Position numbers and translations under genes: made by a program | Part shown: one piece after another, positions 16,388 through 24,227 of the stretch | How the letters are laid out: each line of letters starts with the position of its first letter | How positions within the stretch are numbered: the first letter of the stretch is position 1 | Notes under the pieces: generated by a model | Seen by the model: only the letters and a program-made list of their open reading frames with translations | What the model was told of the DNA's origin: nothing | The model's database searches: none | DNA from: a bacterium | Lineage (GTDB): Bacteria > Bacillota > Clostridia > Lachnospirales > Lachnospiraceae | Length of the DNA stretch: 46,436 bases | Direction of reading: 5' to 3' | NCBI GenBank assembly: GCA_023667365.1 | Contig: JAMPAG010000014.1 | Location: 1 to 46,436 of the forward strand

Positions 16388-17718
16388 CGGAACGTATCCT
16401 CCTCTCTGTATGACGCGCTGCCCGTATAGATCGACAGGGAAATCAGCGATGTGATGACAAAAATGACTAAGCTGATCGTTGCGCCGATGCTGTAATAGTT
16501 ATTGTTGATGGAAAGATTATACAGCCAGTTGATGAGCAAATCGGTATCGCTGGCAAGGAAATAACCGTCTATGTATAATCCGCCCCGCAAAAAGAAGAAA
16601 ATGCCGAAATTATTAAAGTTGCCGATAAACTGCGAGATCAGAACCGGCGTGGTGGAAAAAAGCACGAAGGGCAGCGTGATATGCCGGAACTGCTGAAACG
16701 CATTCGCCCCGTCGATCTTCGCCGACTCCATCTGACTCGCATCCCGGTTAGACAACAGCCCCGTCGCCAAAAGCATGATCGACGGCACGCTGATCCACGC
16801 GTTGACGAAAAGCCCGATCAGCCTTGCGATCCACTTTGCGTCAATATCGAGAAATCCGACCGCTTTATGCCCCATTCCCGTGATGATCTGATTGACCGGT
16901 CCGCCGTAAGAAAACATGAATTTGAAACCGAGCAGCGTGATAAAGCCCGGAACCGCATAGGCAAGCACGGGAAACGCGCGCCAAAGCGCTTTTCCCTTTA
17001 CACAGTCCTTATTTAATAAAAGAGCAAGTCCCAGCCCCGCAAAATAATTGAGCGCCGTCGAGAAAACCGCCCAGACGATATTCCAGCTCAATATTTTCAG
17101 GAACGTCGGCGAGAACTGCGAAAGCGTTGCCAGCTTCACAAAATTATCCAGCCCGATCCAGTCCACCAGCTTCGGCGGCACGATCGTCCCGCCATAGTTT
17201 GTAAAGGCGATCGCGATCATAAAGATGATCGGGAGAATATTAAAAACGCACACGCCCAGAATCGGCAGAAACAACACTGTCTTATAAAATTTTCTGTCTA
17301 AGAACTGCCGCAGATCCTCGCGAAACGTTGCGGGCTTCCCACCCCTTTCGCAGATCTTCTGCGTCTCGTAAGCGTCCCGGATATTGGACAAATAACATAA
17401 GAGCAGGCAGAGCGCGGCAATCACCGAAAGGATTCCCATGAGCAGCATGACGACGGAATTGTCCCCCTCGATGCCGAGCCAGGTATCCGCCTCTTTCGTT
17501 CCGAGCGTGAAAAGTCCTGCAATATCCGCAAATCCTCGTTTGATAAAATAAAACGCCGCCAGCGCAAGAACCAAAAGATAAAGAAGCCCTTTGCCGATCT
17601 GTCCGTACAGGAGCTGTCCAAGCCCCATCAGACACATGCTCGCCTTCACGTTCTTTTTGCCGTTTTTCAACAGGTCGCGCGCACCGCCCGCCCGCAGCTT
17701 TTTCTTTTTCTTCTGCAA
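16384..17718 (-). CDS. malF: MalF-like maltodextrin ABC permease, TTG start
   Basis: A 444-aa permease with about eight helices. It carries the longer N-terminal region of MalF (ASMCLMGLGQLLYGQIGKGL, then the helix LLYLVLALAAFYFI) and an EAA loop near SAKIDGANAFQQFRHITLP. It forms the membrane channel with MalG. I choose the TTG at 17718 because AAAGGAGGG lies eight bases upstream. The GTG at 17760, which overlaps the malE stop, has no ribosome site and would add only 14 residues. The first residues are strongly basic (QKKKKKLRAGG). The large extracytoplasmic segment around residues 85-110 (LGTKEADTWLGIEGDNSV) is as expected for maltodextrin permeases with a soluble-domain insert. Confidence 0.92.
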   Translation of the reverse strand: MQKKKKKLRAGGARDLLKNGKKNVKASMCLMGLGQLLYGQIGKGLLYLLVLALAAFYFIKRGFADIAGLFTLGTKEADTWLGIEGDNSVVMLLMGILSVIAALCLLLCYLSNIRDAYETQKICERGGKPATFREDLRQFLDRKFYKTVLFLPILGVCVFNILPIIFMIAIAFTNYGGTIVPPKLVDWIGLDNFVKLATLSQFSPTFLKILSWNIVWAVFSTALNYFAGLGLALLLNKDCVKGKALWRAFPVLAYAVPGFITLLGFKFMFSYGGPVNQIITGMGHKAVGFLDIDAKWIARLIGLFVNAWISVPSIMLLATGLLSNRDASQMESAKIDGANAFQQFRHITLPFVLFSTTPVLISQFIGNFNNFGIFFFLRGGLYIDGYFLASDTDLLINWLYNLSINNNYYSIGATISLVIFVITSLISLSIYTGSASYREEDTFR

Positions 17719-17759
17719 ACCTGATCCCTCCTTTGAAGTTCCGTGCAATTCCGCCCGCA

Positions 17760-19322
17760 CTAGTTGCCGGAAAGCGTAAAGATCGCGTCATGAATCTGCG
17801 TGTCCACCTGCGCAAGCCCGGCTTTCAGCTTCTCCGGATCGTCGTATTTTTTCTCGCCCGGTAAGCGGAACGCGTCCTTGGCAAGGTCGGAGAAAAACGA
17901 CTGTGCCGGCGTCCAGATCTGATCGACTTCCGTAACGGAAGGCATGAGCACGACATTGCCCTCCTCCAGACTCTGATAAATCATTTCCGATATACCGCCC
18001 CGCTGCACTGCCACGTCGTTTCTGGCGGGCGCGATCCCCAGCAGTTCACATCTTCTCATAACCATATCATAGCTTGTGGCAAATTCGACAAACGCAAGGC
18101 AGGCGTTCGGCGCTTTCGTGTACGCGCTGATCCCGTAGCCGTTTACGCCGCCCATGGTACGCAGCGGAATGAGTTCCGGGTTCTCCTCGGTTAAGTCCGC
18201 GCTCGCGGGAAGCATCGGCACCTGCGTCATGACAAGATTTTCTTCGGCAAGCGCGCGCGCCTCCTCCTCGCTCATCCCCTGCCCCTGATATGCAAGGATC
18301 AGCTCTTTTAAGAACAGCGTATACACGTCAGGCGTCGTCATCGTTGCAAAATAGGTGCCGTCCGCCAGTTTGCTGTAGGCGTTCACCGTGATGGTATCGT
18401 CAATGCAGCCCTCGTTCATCAAAGACGCCTGCTGCAGCAGGACGGATGCGCCCATCCACGAATCCCCCGCCGAGAAACCGACGTCGGACGGATCGGTGTT
18501 ATTGTTTCCGAATACATAGCCTCCATAGGAAAAAAGGAAGCTTGACGAGAAATATACGTCATACAGGGAACGCATGTATCCGAACTGTCCCTCATTCTCC
18601 GCCATCCGCTGCTCGGAGAAGCGGTACATATCATTCCAGTTCTCGATCATGTCCGGAATCCCGTCCGCGTCGTCGTCCCACGCCGTCTCCCAATCATCCG
18701 GCAGCAGATCTTTCCGATAATACAGCATGGACGTCTGCACGTTGACCGGCACTGCCATATAGTAGGTCACGCCGTCAATTTCCCTGCGGTACGCTTCCCA
18801 TGCACGTTCGGGAATCTGCGCATAACAATCCAGCTCCTGTACCGGGATCGGATAAATATGCTTTCCGTCCACATATTTCATCAACACATCGTTTGCCTGA
18901 TACAACACGTCCGGTCCGTATCCGTAAGGTCCGTCGTCCGCCAGATTGCTGTACTGATCCATGTTGGCGTCCACCGCCACGATGCCGTATTCGGCATATG
19001 CCTCGTTAAACGCGTCGATCAGCTCCTGAAAATAACCCTGCTCGATCGCCGTATCGTTTTCCAGCACACGGATCGTCACATTCTGCTCCAGCTCACCCGT
19101 ATAAATATTGCTTAAATCCGGCACGGCTGCATCACCGCTTCCGCCATTCTGCGCCCCGCCGCCTTCCTCCGACGTCCCTGCGCCGCCGCTGCCGTTTCCC
19201 CCGCTGTTTCCGCCGCCATTCCCGCCGTCGCTGCCCCCGCAGCCGGACAGTAATCCGATCCCCACGCACAGCAGTCCGACGCCCAAGTATTTTGCAAGCA
19301 GTCTGTATCCTTTTCGTCTCAT
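17760..19322 (-). CDS. malE: MalE-like maltodextrin-binding lipoprotein
   Basis: A 520-aa extracellular solute-binding protein of family 1. The signal ends with the lipobox LLSGC (Cys28), followed by a Gly/Ser/Asn-rich tether (GGNGGGNSGGNGSGG) and then the mature domain, starting near QNVTIRVLENDTAIEQGYF. DVLYQANDVLMKYVDG and the region VPVNVQTSMLYYRKDLLPDDW fit the hinge and sugar-binding parts of this family. GGVNGYGISAYTKAPNACLAFVEFATSY is the usual late motif. At 520 aa it is longer than E. coli MalE because of the tether and extra loops. The ATG has GGAAAGG upstream. The gene leads malE-malF-malG. Starch or maltodextrin as ligand is inferred from the GH13 neighbour. Confidence 0.9.
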   Translation of the reverse strand: MRRKGYRLLAKYLGVGLLCVGIGLLSGCGGSDGGNGGGNSGGNGSGGAGTSEEGGGAQNGGSGDAAVPDLSNIYTGELEQNVTIRVLENDTAIEQGYFQELIDAFNEAYAEYGIVAVDANMDQYSNLADDGPYGYGPDVLYQANDVLMKYVDGKHIYPIPVQELDCYAQIPERAWEAYRREIDGVTYYMAVPVNVQTSMLYYRKDLLPDDWETAWDDDADGIPDMIENWNDMYRFSEQRMAENEGQFGYMRSLYDVYFSSSFLFSYGGYVFGNNNTDPSDVGFSAGDSWMGASVLLQQASLMNEGCIDDTITVNAYSKLADGTYFATMTTPDVYTLFLKELILAYQGQGMSEEEARALAEENLVMTQVPMLPASADLTEENPELIPLRTMGGVNGYGISAYTKAPNACLAFVEFATSYDMVMRRCELLGIAPARNDVAVQRGGISEMIYQSLEEGNVVLMPSVTEVDQIWTPAQSFFSDLAKDAFRLPGEKKYDDPEKLKAGLAQVDTQIHDAIFTLSGN

Positions 19323-19377
19323 ACCGATTCACACACCTTTCCTGTTTTTTGCTTCCTCTCGATCCTCTTTTTTACAA

Positions 19378-19403
19378 GCATTTGCGAAACGCAATCAATT
19401 ACG
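19378..19403. repeat. Short GCG palindrome repeat, copy 3
   Basis: GCATTTGCGAAACGCAAT, upstream of malE and just left of the structured element at 19411. It is the best palindrome of the family (TTGCG, AAA, CGCAA). Confidence 0.5.
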
Positions 19404-19410
19404 TTCATGC

Positions 19411-19569
19411 TTGTGCAAAATATACTTTCCAAAAGCAGGTGCTTTGAAATGAATTTCTCGAAATTCATTTTGACGCCGGTACTTACATGCCGTATTTTGG
19501 CATGTTATGTACCGTTGCGAGCGGAGAGCAGCGAGAGCGTGCCTGCGTTGGAATGTATATTTTGCACAA
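19411..19569. repeat. 159-bp structured element between GH13 and malE (MITE-like or RNA)
   Basis: The outer arms (TTGTGCAAAATATACTTTCC plus AA at 19411-19432 and their complement at 19548-19569) pair at 21 of 22 positions. Inside are a perfect 10-bp hairpin (AAATGAATTT at 19447-19456 with 19461-19470, loop CTCG) and a 14-bp imperfect hairpin (GGTACTTACATGCC at 19478-19491 with 19499-19513). No reading frame is supported. Terminal inverted repeats suggest a small non-autonomous transposon, but no target-site duplication is visible. As RNA it would fold into a closed multi-branch structure in the GH13-malE gap. Confidence 0.7.
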
Positions 19570-19583
19570 TCGCACAGCCTATA

Positions 19584-19603
19584 GGATGCGTTTCGCAATT
19601 ACC
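19584..19603. repeat. Short GCG palindrome repeat, copy 4, over the GH13 stop
   Basis: GGATGCGTTTCGCAATTACC contains the GH13 stop codon. Its reverse complement closely matches the copy at 35234. Confidence 0.5.
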
Positions 19604-21398
19604 TGATCTTTTTTATGATGACATATCCGTCGGTTTCCAGTACGCCGTCCCAGTAACGGTTCTGCGCAAAGACCACGCCTTCCGTCTTGACGGGAAGCGC
19701 CGCGCCTGTCTGATTCGTCCACAGCGTCCACTCCTCCGCGGCAAGCGCCGCTCCAGCCGTCCCTGTGTTCTCTGCCGTGTGTCCCGCTCCGGCGCTCTCC
19801 ACGCCCCCGCTCCCGCTCTCGCGATATGGGGCTTCTGAGAGAAACCGCCGCAGGCAGAACAGCCCGTTCTCGGAAGTGATTCTGATCTCTCCGCCCTGAA
19901 TGACCGGCTGTCTGCGCAGCGACAGCAGCGCCTTTAACTGCGCCCGTACATCCCTGTCCCAATGAGTTTCGTCCCAGTCAAAACATCTGCGGTTATCGGG
20001 ATCATAGCCGCCATCGGTCGGAATTTCCGTCCCGTAATAAACGCAGGGCGCCCCCTCAAACATGCAGGTGACCGCCAGCGCGGATAAAAGCCGGTTCTTG
20101 TTTTTTCCGACGCTCGTATAAAAACGGTCCGTGTCATGGGTATCCAGCAGGTTCAGCATCATCCGGTTGACCGTGTCGGTGTTGCGCATGAGCAGTCCGT
20201 TCAGCCTCCACGCGAACTGCTGCGCATCAAACGCGTCAAACGCATAATAATCCAGACACGCCTTGGTAAACGCGTAATTCATGATGCTGTCATACTGGTC
20301 CCCCCGCAAAAACGAATTGGCGTCATGCCAGTTTTCTCCGATAATCACGCAGTCCTCCTTTGCTTCTTTCACCCGCTTGCGGAACAGCCGCCAGAAATCA
20401 TGGGAAACCTCGTCGGAGACGTCCAGCCGCCATCCGTCTATCCCATATTCTTTGATCCAATACACCGCAATATCCGTTAAAAATTTCTGTACCTCCGGAT
20501 TTGATGTATTGAGTTTCGGCATATAATTGCAAAAAGAAAACACTTCATAATTGACCGTATCCTGATCCGGTTTGTCTCCCCGTATGAGAAACCAGTCATG
20601 ATAAGCGGACGCTCTTCCTTTTTTCAGAACGTCCTGGAACTGCCTCATGCGGTCGCTGCAATGGTTGAACACCGCATCCAGAACGATCCGCATGCCCCGC
20701 CTGTGCGCCTGCTCCACAAGCTCCTTCAAGTCCTCATTTTTTCCAAACTGTTCGTCGATCGTATAATAATCGGAAATATCATATTTATGATTCGAGACGG
20801 ACTGAAACACCGGCGTCAGATACAGGGTATTTACCCCCAATTCTTTGATGTAATCCAGTTTTGCCGTAATGCCCGGAATGTCGCCCCCGGCAAAGCTCTT
20901 CGGCAGCGGCTTTCCGCCCCACGGCAGGTTGATATAGCGCTCGTCCTTCTCTTTGATGCCGCGGTAAAAGCGATCCACAAAAATCTGATAAAAAACCGCC
21001 TGCCGCATCCATGGCACCTCCCGGTGCAGATCGGCTTCATTGAGATAGGGCAACTGAAAAAAATTGAAATATCCGAGTGAAAAATCATACTCTTTTGTCA
21101 GACCGTCCTCGGAAAAATACCATGCGTCCGCCCCCTGCCAGATGCGAAACACATAGGCGGTCCTGACATCGGACAGTGCGATCTCGCTCTCATAATAGGC
21201 AAACAGTCTGTCCTCGTACTTTCTTTCCATGGGAAAATGATTCTGCTTCTCCTGAAACCGATATTTACACTCCAATAAAACCTCGATCCGGTCCGCCTTA
21301 TCCCGCCTGTCCAAACGCAGGCGCAGCACAAGCTCCCTGCCGCTCTTCGAAAAGCAGTATCCGGAATCCGGCATATGATAGATTGCCTGTTCATTCAT
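19599..21398 (-). CDS. GH13 alpha-glycosidase (neopullulanase/cyclomaltodextrinase-like)
   Basis: 599 aa, cytoplasmic (no signal peptide). An N-terminal CBM34-like beta domain (about 1-115) precedes the catalytic barrel. The four GH13 regions are present: DAVFNH, GWRLDVSDE with the nucleophile Asp, VIIGENWHD with the acid/base Glu, and LLDTHDTDRF. The N-terminal domain and the region-II sequence point to the GH13_20 group, which cleaves maltodextrins, cyclodextrins or pullulan after import. Residues 530-575 (ESGSGGVESAGAGHTAENTGTAG) form a low-complexity stretch inserted in the C-terminal beta domain. The ATG has GGGAG upstream. The gene is divergent from the LacI-type regulator and leads toward malE-malF-malG, so one regulon is likely. 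Confidence 0.92.
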   Translation of the reverse strand: MNEQAIYHMPDSGYCFSKSGRELVLRLRLDRRDKADRIEVLLECKYRFQEKQNHFPMERKYEDRLFAYYESEIALSDVRTAYVFRIWQGADAWYFSEDGLTKEYDFSLGYFNFFQLPYLNEADLHREVPWMRQAVFYQIFVDRFYRGIKEKDERYINLPWGGKPLPKSFAGGDIPGITAKLDYIKELGVNTLYLTPVFQSVSNHKYDISDYYTIDEQFGKNEDLKELVEQAHRRGMRIVLDAVFNHCSDRMRQFQDVLKKGRASAYHDWFLIRGDKPDQDTVNYEVFSFCNYMPKLNTSNPEVQKFLTDIAVYWIKEYGIDGWRLDVSDEVSHDFWRLFRKRVKEAKEDCVIIGENWHDANSFLRGDQYDSIMNYAFTKACLDYYAFDAFDAQQFAWRLNGLLMRNTDTVNRMMLNLLDTHDTDRFYTSVGKNKNRLLSALAVTCMFEGAPCVYYGTEIPTDGGYDPDNRRCFDWDETHWDRDVRAQLKALLSLRRQPVIQGGEIRITSENGLFCLRRFLSEAPYRESGSGGVESAGAGHTAENTGTAGAALAAEEWTLWTNQTGAALPVKTEGVVFAQNRYWDGVLETDGYVIIKKIR

Positions 21399-21511
21399 CT
21401 TTGTTTACTCCCTGTTTCGTCTCATTACGACACTTTCGTTCCGCTTCCTTTTCCGTCCTTTCCTGTCTCCCTGCGCCGATCCGCTCCTTTGCCTGCATCA
21501 CGCTTCCTCGT

Positions 21512-21568
21512 CTCTGTTCTGCGTTCCTGCCTCTGTTCTGCGTTCCTGCCTCTGTTCTGCGTTCCTGC
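21512..21568. repeat. Three tandem 19-bp repeats in the GH13-lacI divergent region
   Basis: CTCTGTTCTGCGTTCCTGC occurs three times head to tail at 21512, 21531 and 21550. It lies between the GH13 start and the regulator promoter. It is not palindromic, so it is not an obvious LacI operator. Its place upstream of GH13 leaves a regulatory role open. Confidence 0.85.
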
Positions 21569-21598
21569 TGCCGTCTCTGTCTTTTTTCCCCGCCGCAA

Positions 21599-21627
21599 TT
21601 GACAAAAATTCTCCCGCAGTCCATAAT
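21599..21627 (+). promoter_or_regulatory. Promoter of the LacI-type regulator, implying a leaderless mRNA
   Basis: A perfect TTGACA (21599-21604), a 17-base spacer and CATAAT (21622-21627) lie directly before the ATG at 21634. A start point seven bases after the -10 box would coincide with the A of the ATG. No Shine-Dalgarno sequence exists in the gap. Confidence 0.7.
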
Positions 21628-21633
21628 AAAACT

Positions 21634-22422
21634 ATGCATACAAAATATACCATTCGAGACATTGCAAAAATGGCAGGCGTGTCGGCAGCAACCGTATCCT
21701 ATGTGATCAATAACCGGGAGGACCAGCGCATCAGCGCGGAAACGAAAAAAAAGGTCCTCCAGATCGTCAATCTGCTCGGCTACAGCCCGAATTCCTCGGC
21801 AAAGTCGCTCGCGACCAATAAGACTTCCCATGTCGCGCTGTATCTTTCCCGCGAGGATTCCCTCTACAAACGCTGCGAGCAGCTCTCCATGATCGAGGCG
21901 CTCTCCCATGTGTTAAAGGAGCACGGCTATCATCTTTTGGTCTTAGACCGCGATGACCGCGACAAGATCGACTATGCCGACGCCATTATCTGCTATGACG
22001 ATACCGCCGATTTTTTCAGCGAGGTCGGCGACAAAAACTTCATCCCCCTGATCGGATTGGATCTTCTGACCGATACGCCCCTACAGATCTTCTTTCAGGT
22101 CTGTACGGATTATCAGGCGTTAAAAGATGCCGCTGACGCGCATTTCGGCACGGATCGTTACGCCTATTTCTGTCTGGAACCCAATAACCATGCGGTTCGC
22201 GAGCTCATTCTCAGGACATTTGCGCAGGTTCATTTTGTTGAATCTGGATCGGTTGTTCCGGATGGAAATCTCTGTTACAGTCAGACCAGTCTGTGCCCCC
22301 TTTTAGGAAGCACAGCCCTTTACCTGCCCCTCGACCTGCATCGCAAGATGGAGCGGCTTTACGCCTGCATGGAACTTGCCCTAAACCGCGTACCCGACTG
22401 CGACCATGTCGTGTTTGTGTAG
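21634..22422 (+). CDS. LacI-family transcriptional regulator, short form
   Basis: 262 aa. The DNA-binding head is typical: YTIRDIAKMAGVSAATVSYVI (residues 5-25), ISAETKKKVLQIVNLLGYSPN and the hinge SSAKSLATNKTSHVALYL. The sugar-sensing part is only about 200 residues, against about 270 in standard LacI proteins, and ends at PDCDHVVFV, so the second lobe is incomplete or unusual. It may sense a ligand differently or dimerise without one. It is divergent from GH13 and next to the lipoprotein with LacI-type operators, so it is the likely local regulator of maltodextrin genes. The promoter suggests translation without a leader. A hairpin terminator follows 20 bases after the stop. Confidence 0.88.
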   Translation: MHTKYTIRDIAKMAGVSAATVSYVINNREDQRISAETKKKVLQIVNLLGYSPNSSAKSLATNKTSHVALYLSREDSLYKRCEQLSMIEALSHVLKEHGYHLLVLDRDDRDKIDYADAIICYDDTADFFSEVGDKNFIPLIGLDLLTDTPLQIFFQVCTDYQALKDAADAHFGTDRYAYFCLEPNNHAVRELILRTFAQVHFVESGSVVPDGNLCYSQTSLCPLLGSTALYLPLDLHRKMERLYACMELALNRVPDCDHVVFV

Positions 22423-22441
22423 GAACTTTCCCGACCCTAAG

Positions 22442-22469
22442 AGACTTTCGCGTAAGCGGAAGTCTTTTT
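22442..22469 (+). terminator. Intrinsic terminator of the LacI-type regulator
   Basis: AGACTTTCGC (22442-22451), loop GTAA, GCGGAAGTCT (22456-22465) and a run of five T. The stem is nearly the same as hairpin B of the 80-bp repeats at 15316-15553. Confidence 0.8.
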
Positions 22470-22624
22470 AACTTATAGGAATTCCACAGCCCGGAAGAAT
22501 CGCGAAGCGATTCTTCGAAAGAGTTTGCGCACAGCGCAAACTCTTTCTTTCACATTGGCAGTCTCGCAGTCCGTGAAGGAATGCTAACGGCATTTCTTCA
22601 AAAGCGTGCGCAGCACGATTTTTT
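22470..22624. repeat. Two composite two-hairpin elements in the convergent gap
   Basis: Unit one: linker with TATAGGAATTCC, hairpin A GAAGAATCGC (22494-22503) against 22507-22516, hairpin B AAAGAGTTTGCGC (22518-22530) with a perfect 13-bp complement at 22534-22546. Unit two: linker TCTCGCAGTCCGTGAA, hairpin A GAAGGAATGC against GCATTTCTTC, hairpin B AAAGCGTGC against GCACGATTT with a T-run near 22617. The second may also terminate the minus-strand lipoprotein gene. Confidence 0.75.
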
Positions 22625-22659
22625 ATTCATGACAATCGCATTTTCGCAAAGCGTGAATG

Positions 22660-23871
22660 CTATTGTTCCAGCGCAACCGTCAATTCGCCGCTTGCAGGAT
22701 CATAGGTCAACGTATAGGTTCCCGTCTGCTTTACGATGATATTGGCGTTCTCCGTCCCGTCCACAAGCGCGAGCGACGCTTCATCCGTGATGTTCGTATA
22801 GCGGACATACTCATTTCCCACGCCGGAATTCTCACCCACGGTCACCAGCGTTGTAAGCAGGAATTCATCGCCTTCCTCCAGGTCGATCGTCAGCGTGTGG
22901 ATGCCGTTTTCCTCTTTGAACCCGTACATCTCATCATAGCGGTCCTCCCAGTTCGTAATGACCGCGCCTTTGATATAATACGTCGTCACCGCTTCCTGCT
23001 CGCCGCCCGCCATTTCTCCGTTGTACGTCCACTCAATCCGGTCATACGGATTGGAATTATAAATCTCTCTTGTCTCCTCCGAATAGGTGCTCGCGCCCGT
23101 GTCATACACATCCGCACCCGGATAGGTATACAACATCAGCGTATAGTTTCCCGATACCGCGCATTTGATGTTTGCTTTCAGCGTGCTGTCGGAAAGACCG
23201 CCCGATACGGTAAAATATTCCGTGCCGTCCGCCTCGGTCGTCGTCATGTAACCGCCGCCCCTCTGGTTCGCCCAAGAGGAATCAATCGCAAACTGGAACT
23301 CGTCGCCTGCGCACAGGTCAAGCGTGATCGTATACAGGTTCTCGTCCGCGCTCTTCGCCAGATAATGCTCTTCATTGATGACTTTGCCCCAGCTCGACGC
23401 GGAAAGCAGCGGACTTGTGCCGCTCCCCACAATGGCAAATGTTCTGGTATCCTCCACATATTCCATAAATCCGGCATAGACACCGACATCCGCCGTGATC
23501 GGCGCGGAAAAATCAAAGGTATGCGTATGGGAAGGCGTTCCAAACCATCCCATAAAGATCAGACCGTCCTTCTCCGGCGTATACTCTTCCGCGAGCGCTC
23601 CGTCCGCTACCTCCTGTGTCGATAACACGGTCGTGCCATCATTATCGTAAAACGTTACCGTATAGACGGCGGGTTCTGCATCGGCAGCCGCATCTGTGCC
23701 CTCCGTCTCATTCTGCACGTTTCCCTGTGTCTCATCCTGCTGCACGCCGCTCTGATCCTGCGTTCCGTTCTGTGCATCATCTGCATTTCCCGCGCCTTTC
23801 CCGCATCCTGCCAAAACAAACAGACACAGTAACAGCGCAAACACGTTCCACTTTCCGTTTCGTTTTTTCAT
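22660..23871 (-). CDS. Putative starch-binding surface lipoprotein
   Basis: 403 aa. The signal peptide ends at the lipobox LAGC (Cys23), followed by an acidic Gln/Asn/Glu-rich linker to about residue 68. Residues 70-135 resemble an InlB-type B-repeat (VTFYDNDGTTVLS, then GLIFMGWF, then VYAGF). Residues 143-250 and 296-402 look like two related beta-sandwich modules; each has an IVG or IKG strand, then LYTITLDLCAGDEFQFAI or HTLTIDLEEGDEFLL, then a GNYTLMLYTY or GTYTLTYDP ending. This layout resembles SusE/SusF-like or CBM starch-binding modules. It has no catalytic motif. It is anchored outside the cell and would hold alpha-glucan near the importer. Upstream is a promoter with two LacI-type operators. 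The ATG has GGAGG at good spacing. Confidence 0.75.
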   Translation of the reverse strand: MKKRNGKWNVFALLLCLFVLAGCGKGAGNADDAQNGTQDQSGVQQDETQGNVQNETEGTDAAADAEPAVYTVTFYDNDGTTVLSTQEVADGALAEEYTPEKDGLIFMGWFGTPSHTHTFDFSAPITADVGVYAGFMEYVEDTRTFAIVGSGTSPLLSASSWGKVINEEHYLAKSADENLYTITLDLCAGDEFQFAIDSSWANQRGGGYMTTTEADGTEYFTVSGGLSDSTLKANIKCAVSGNYTLMLYTYPGADVYDTGASTYSEETREIYNSNPYDRIEWTYNGEMAGGEQEAVTTYYIKGAVITNWEDRYDEMYGFKEENGIHTLTIDLEEGDEFLLTTLVTVGENSGVGNEYVRYTNITDEASLALVDGTENANIIVKQTGTYTLTYDPASGELTVALEQ

Positions 23872-24011
23872 TGTCGTCCTCCATTCCTTTTCCTGCTCTT
23901 GACACTTCCGTTTTTTGAGTAATCTTTTGAATCTTCCGGTGCTTCTTTTTGCACTCCTTTTGCACTTTTTCCGCGGCTCTTTTCGTACCCTTTCTTTCGC
24001 CCGCCGCCGTT

Positions 24012-24031
24012 GTGCTTAACCAGTTAAGCAA
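24012..24031. promoter_or_regulatory. LacI-type operator, downstream copy
   Basis: GTGCTTAACCAGTTAAGCAA, a 20-bp palindrome with one mismatched end base. It lies 48 bases (centre to centre) from the second copy, inside the transcribed leader of the lipoprotein gene. Confidence 0.75.
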
Positions 24032-24059
24032 CGAGGTAAAAAAATATAGTTCCGCGCAT

Positions 24060-24079
24060 TTGCTTAACCAGTTAAGCAA
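24060..24079. promoter_or_regulatory. LacI-type operator over the lipoprotein start point
   Basis: TTGCTTAACCAGTTAAGCAA has perfect nine-base arms around a CA centre. It abuts the -10 box, so a bound repressor would cover the transcription start. LacI-family proteins bind such palindromes. Which regulator binds is inferred from the nearby short LacI protein. Confidence 0.8.
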
Positions 24080-24108
24080 ATGATAGCACACTTTTGCGCA
24101 CACTTCAA
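24080..24108 (-). promoter_or_regulatory. Promoter of the putative starch-binding lipoprotein
   Basis: Minus strand: TTGAAG (24103-24108), 17-base spacer, TATCAT (24080-24085). The leader of about 200 bases contains both the operator half downstream and a purine-rich stretch before the ATG. Confidence 0.7.
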
Positions 24109-24175
24109 TTTCTATAATCACCAAAAAGATTTTTCATATTTTGTCTATATTGGACAAAGCGGACGGAAAATGCGA

Positions 24176-24209
24176 TGCTTATCGTGCAAGCAGACGGGAA
24201 ATGCTTCGC
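24176..24209. repeat. 34-bp direct repeat, copy downstream of groEL
   Basis: The segment starts TGCTTATCGTGCAAGCAG and ends AAATGCTTCGC. It matches 26677-26710 at 33 of 34 positions in the same orientation. It lies between the groEL terminator and the lipoprotein promoter. Confidence 0.85.
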
Positions 24210-24227
24210 GAAAATTCTATTGTCATG

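Noticed and set aside
19378..19403. GCG palindrome upstream of malE as a MalR or CcpA operator
   Set aside because: The same motif occurs next to unrelated genes (hemZ, MBL hydrolase, small hypothetical genes), so it is better read as a dispersed repeat. A weak operator role cannot be excluded.
22657..23625. 322-codon plus-strand frame opposite the lipoprotein gene
   Set aside because: Basic composition with no motifs, and the minus-strand gene has a signal peptide, lipobox, promoter and ribosome site.
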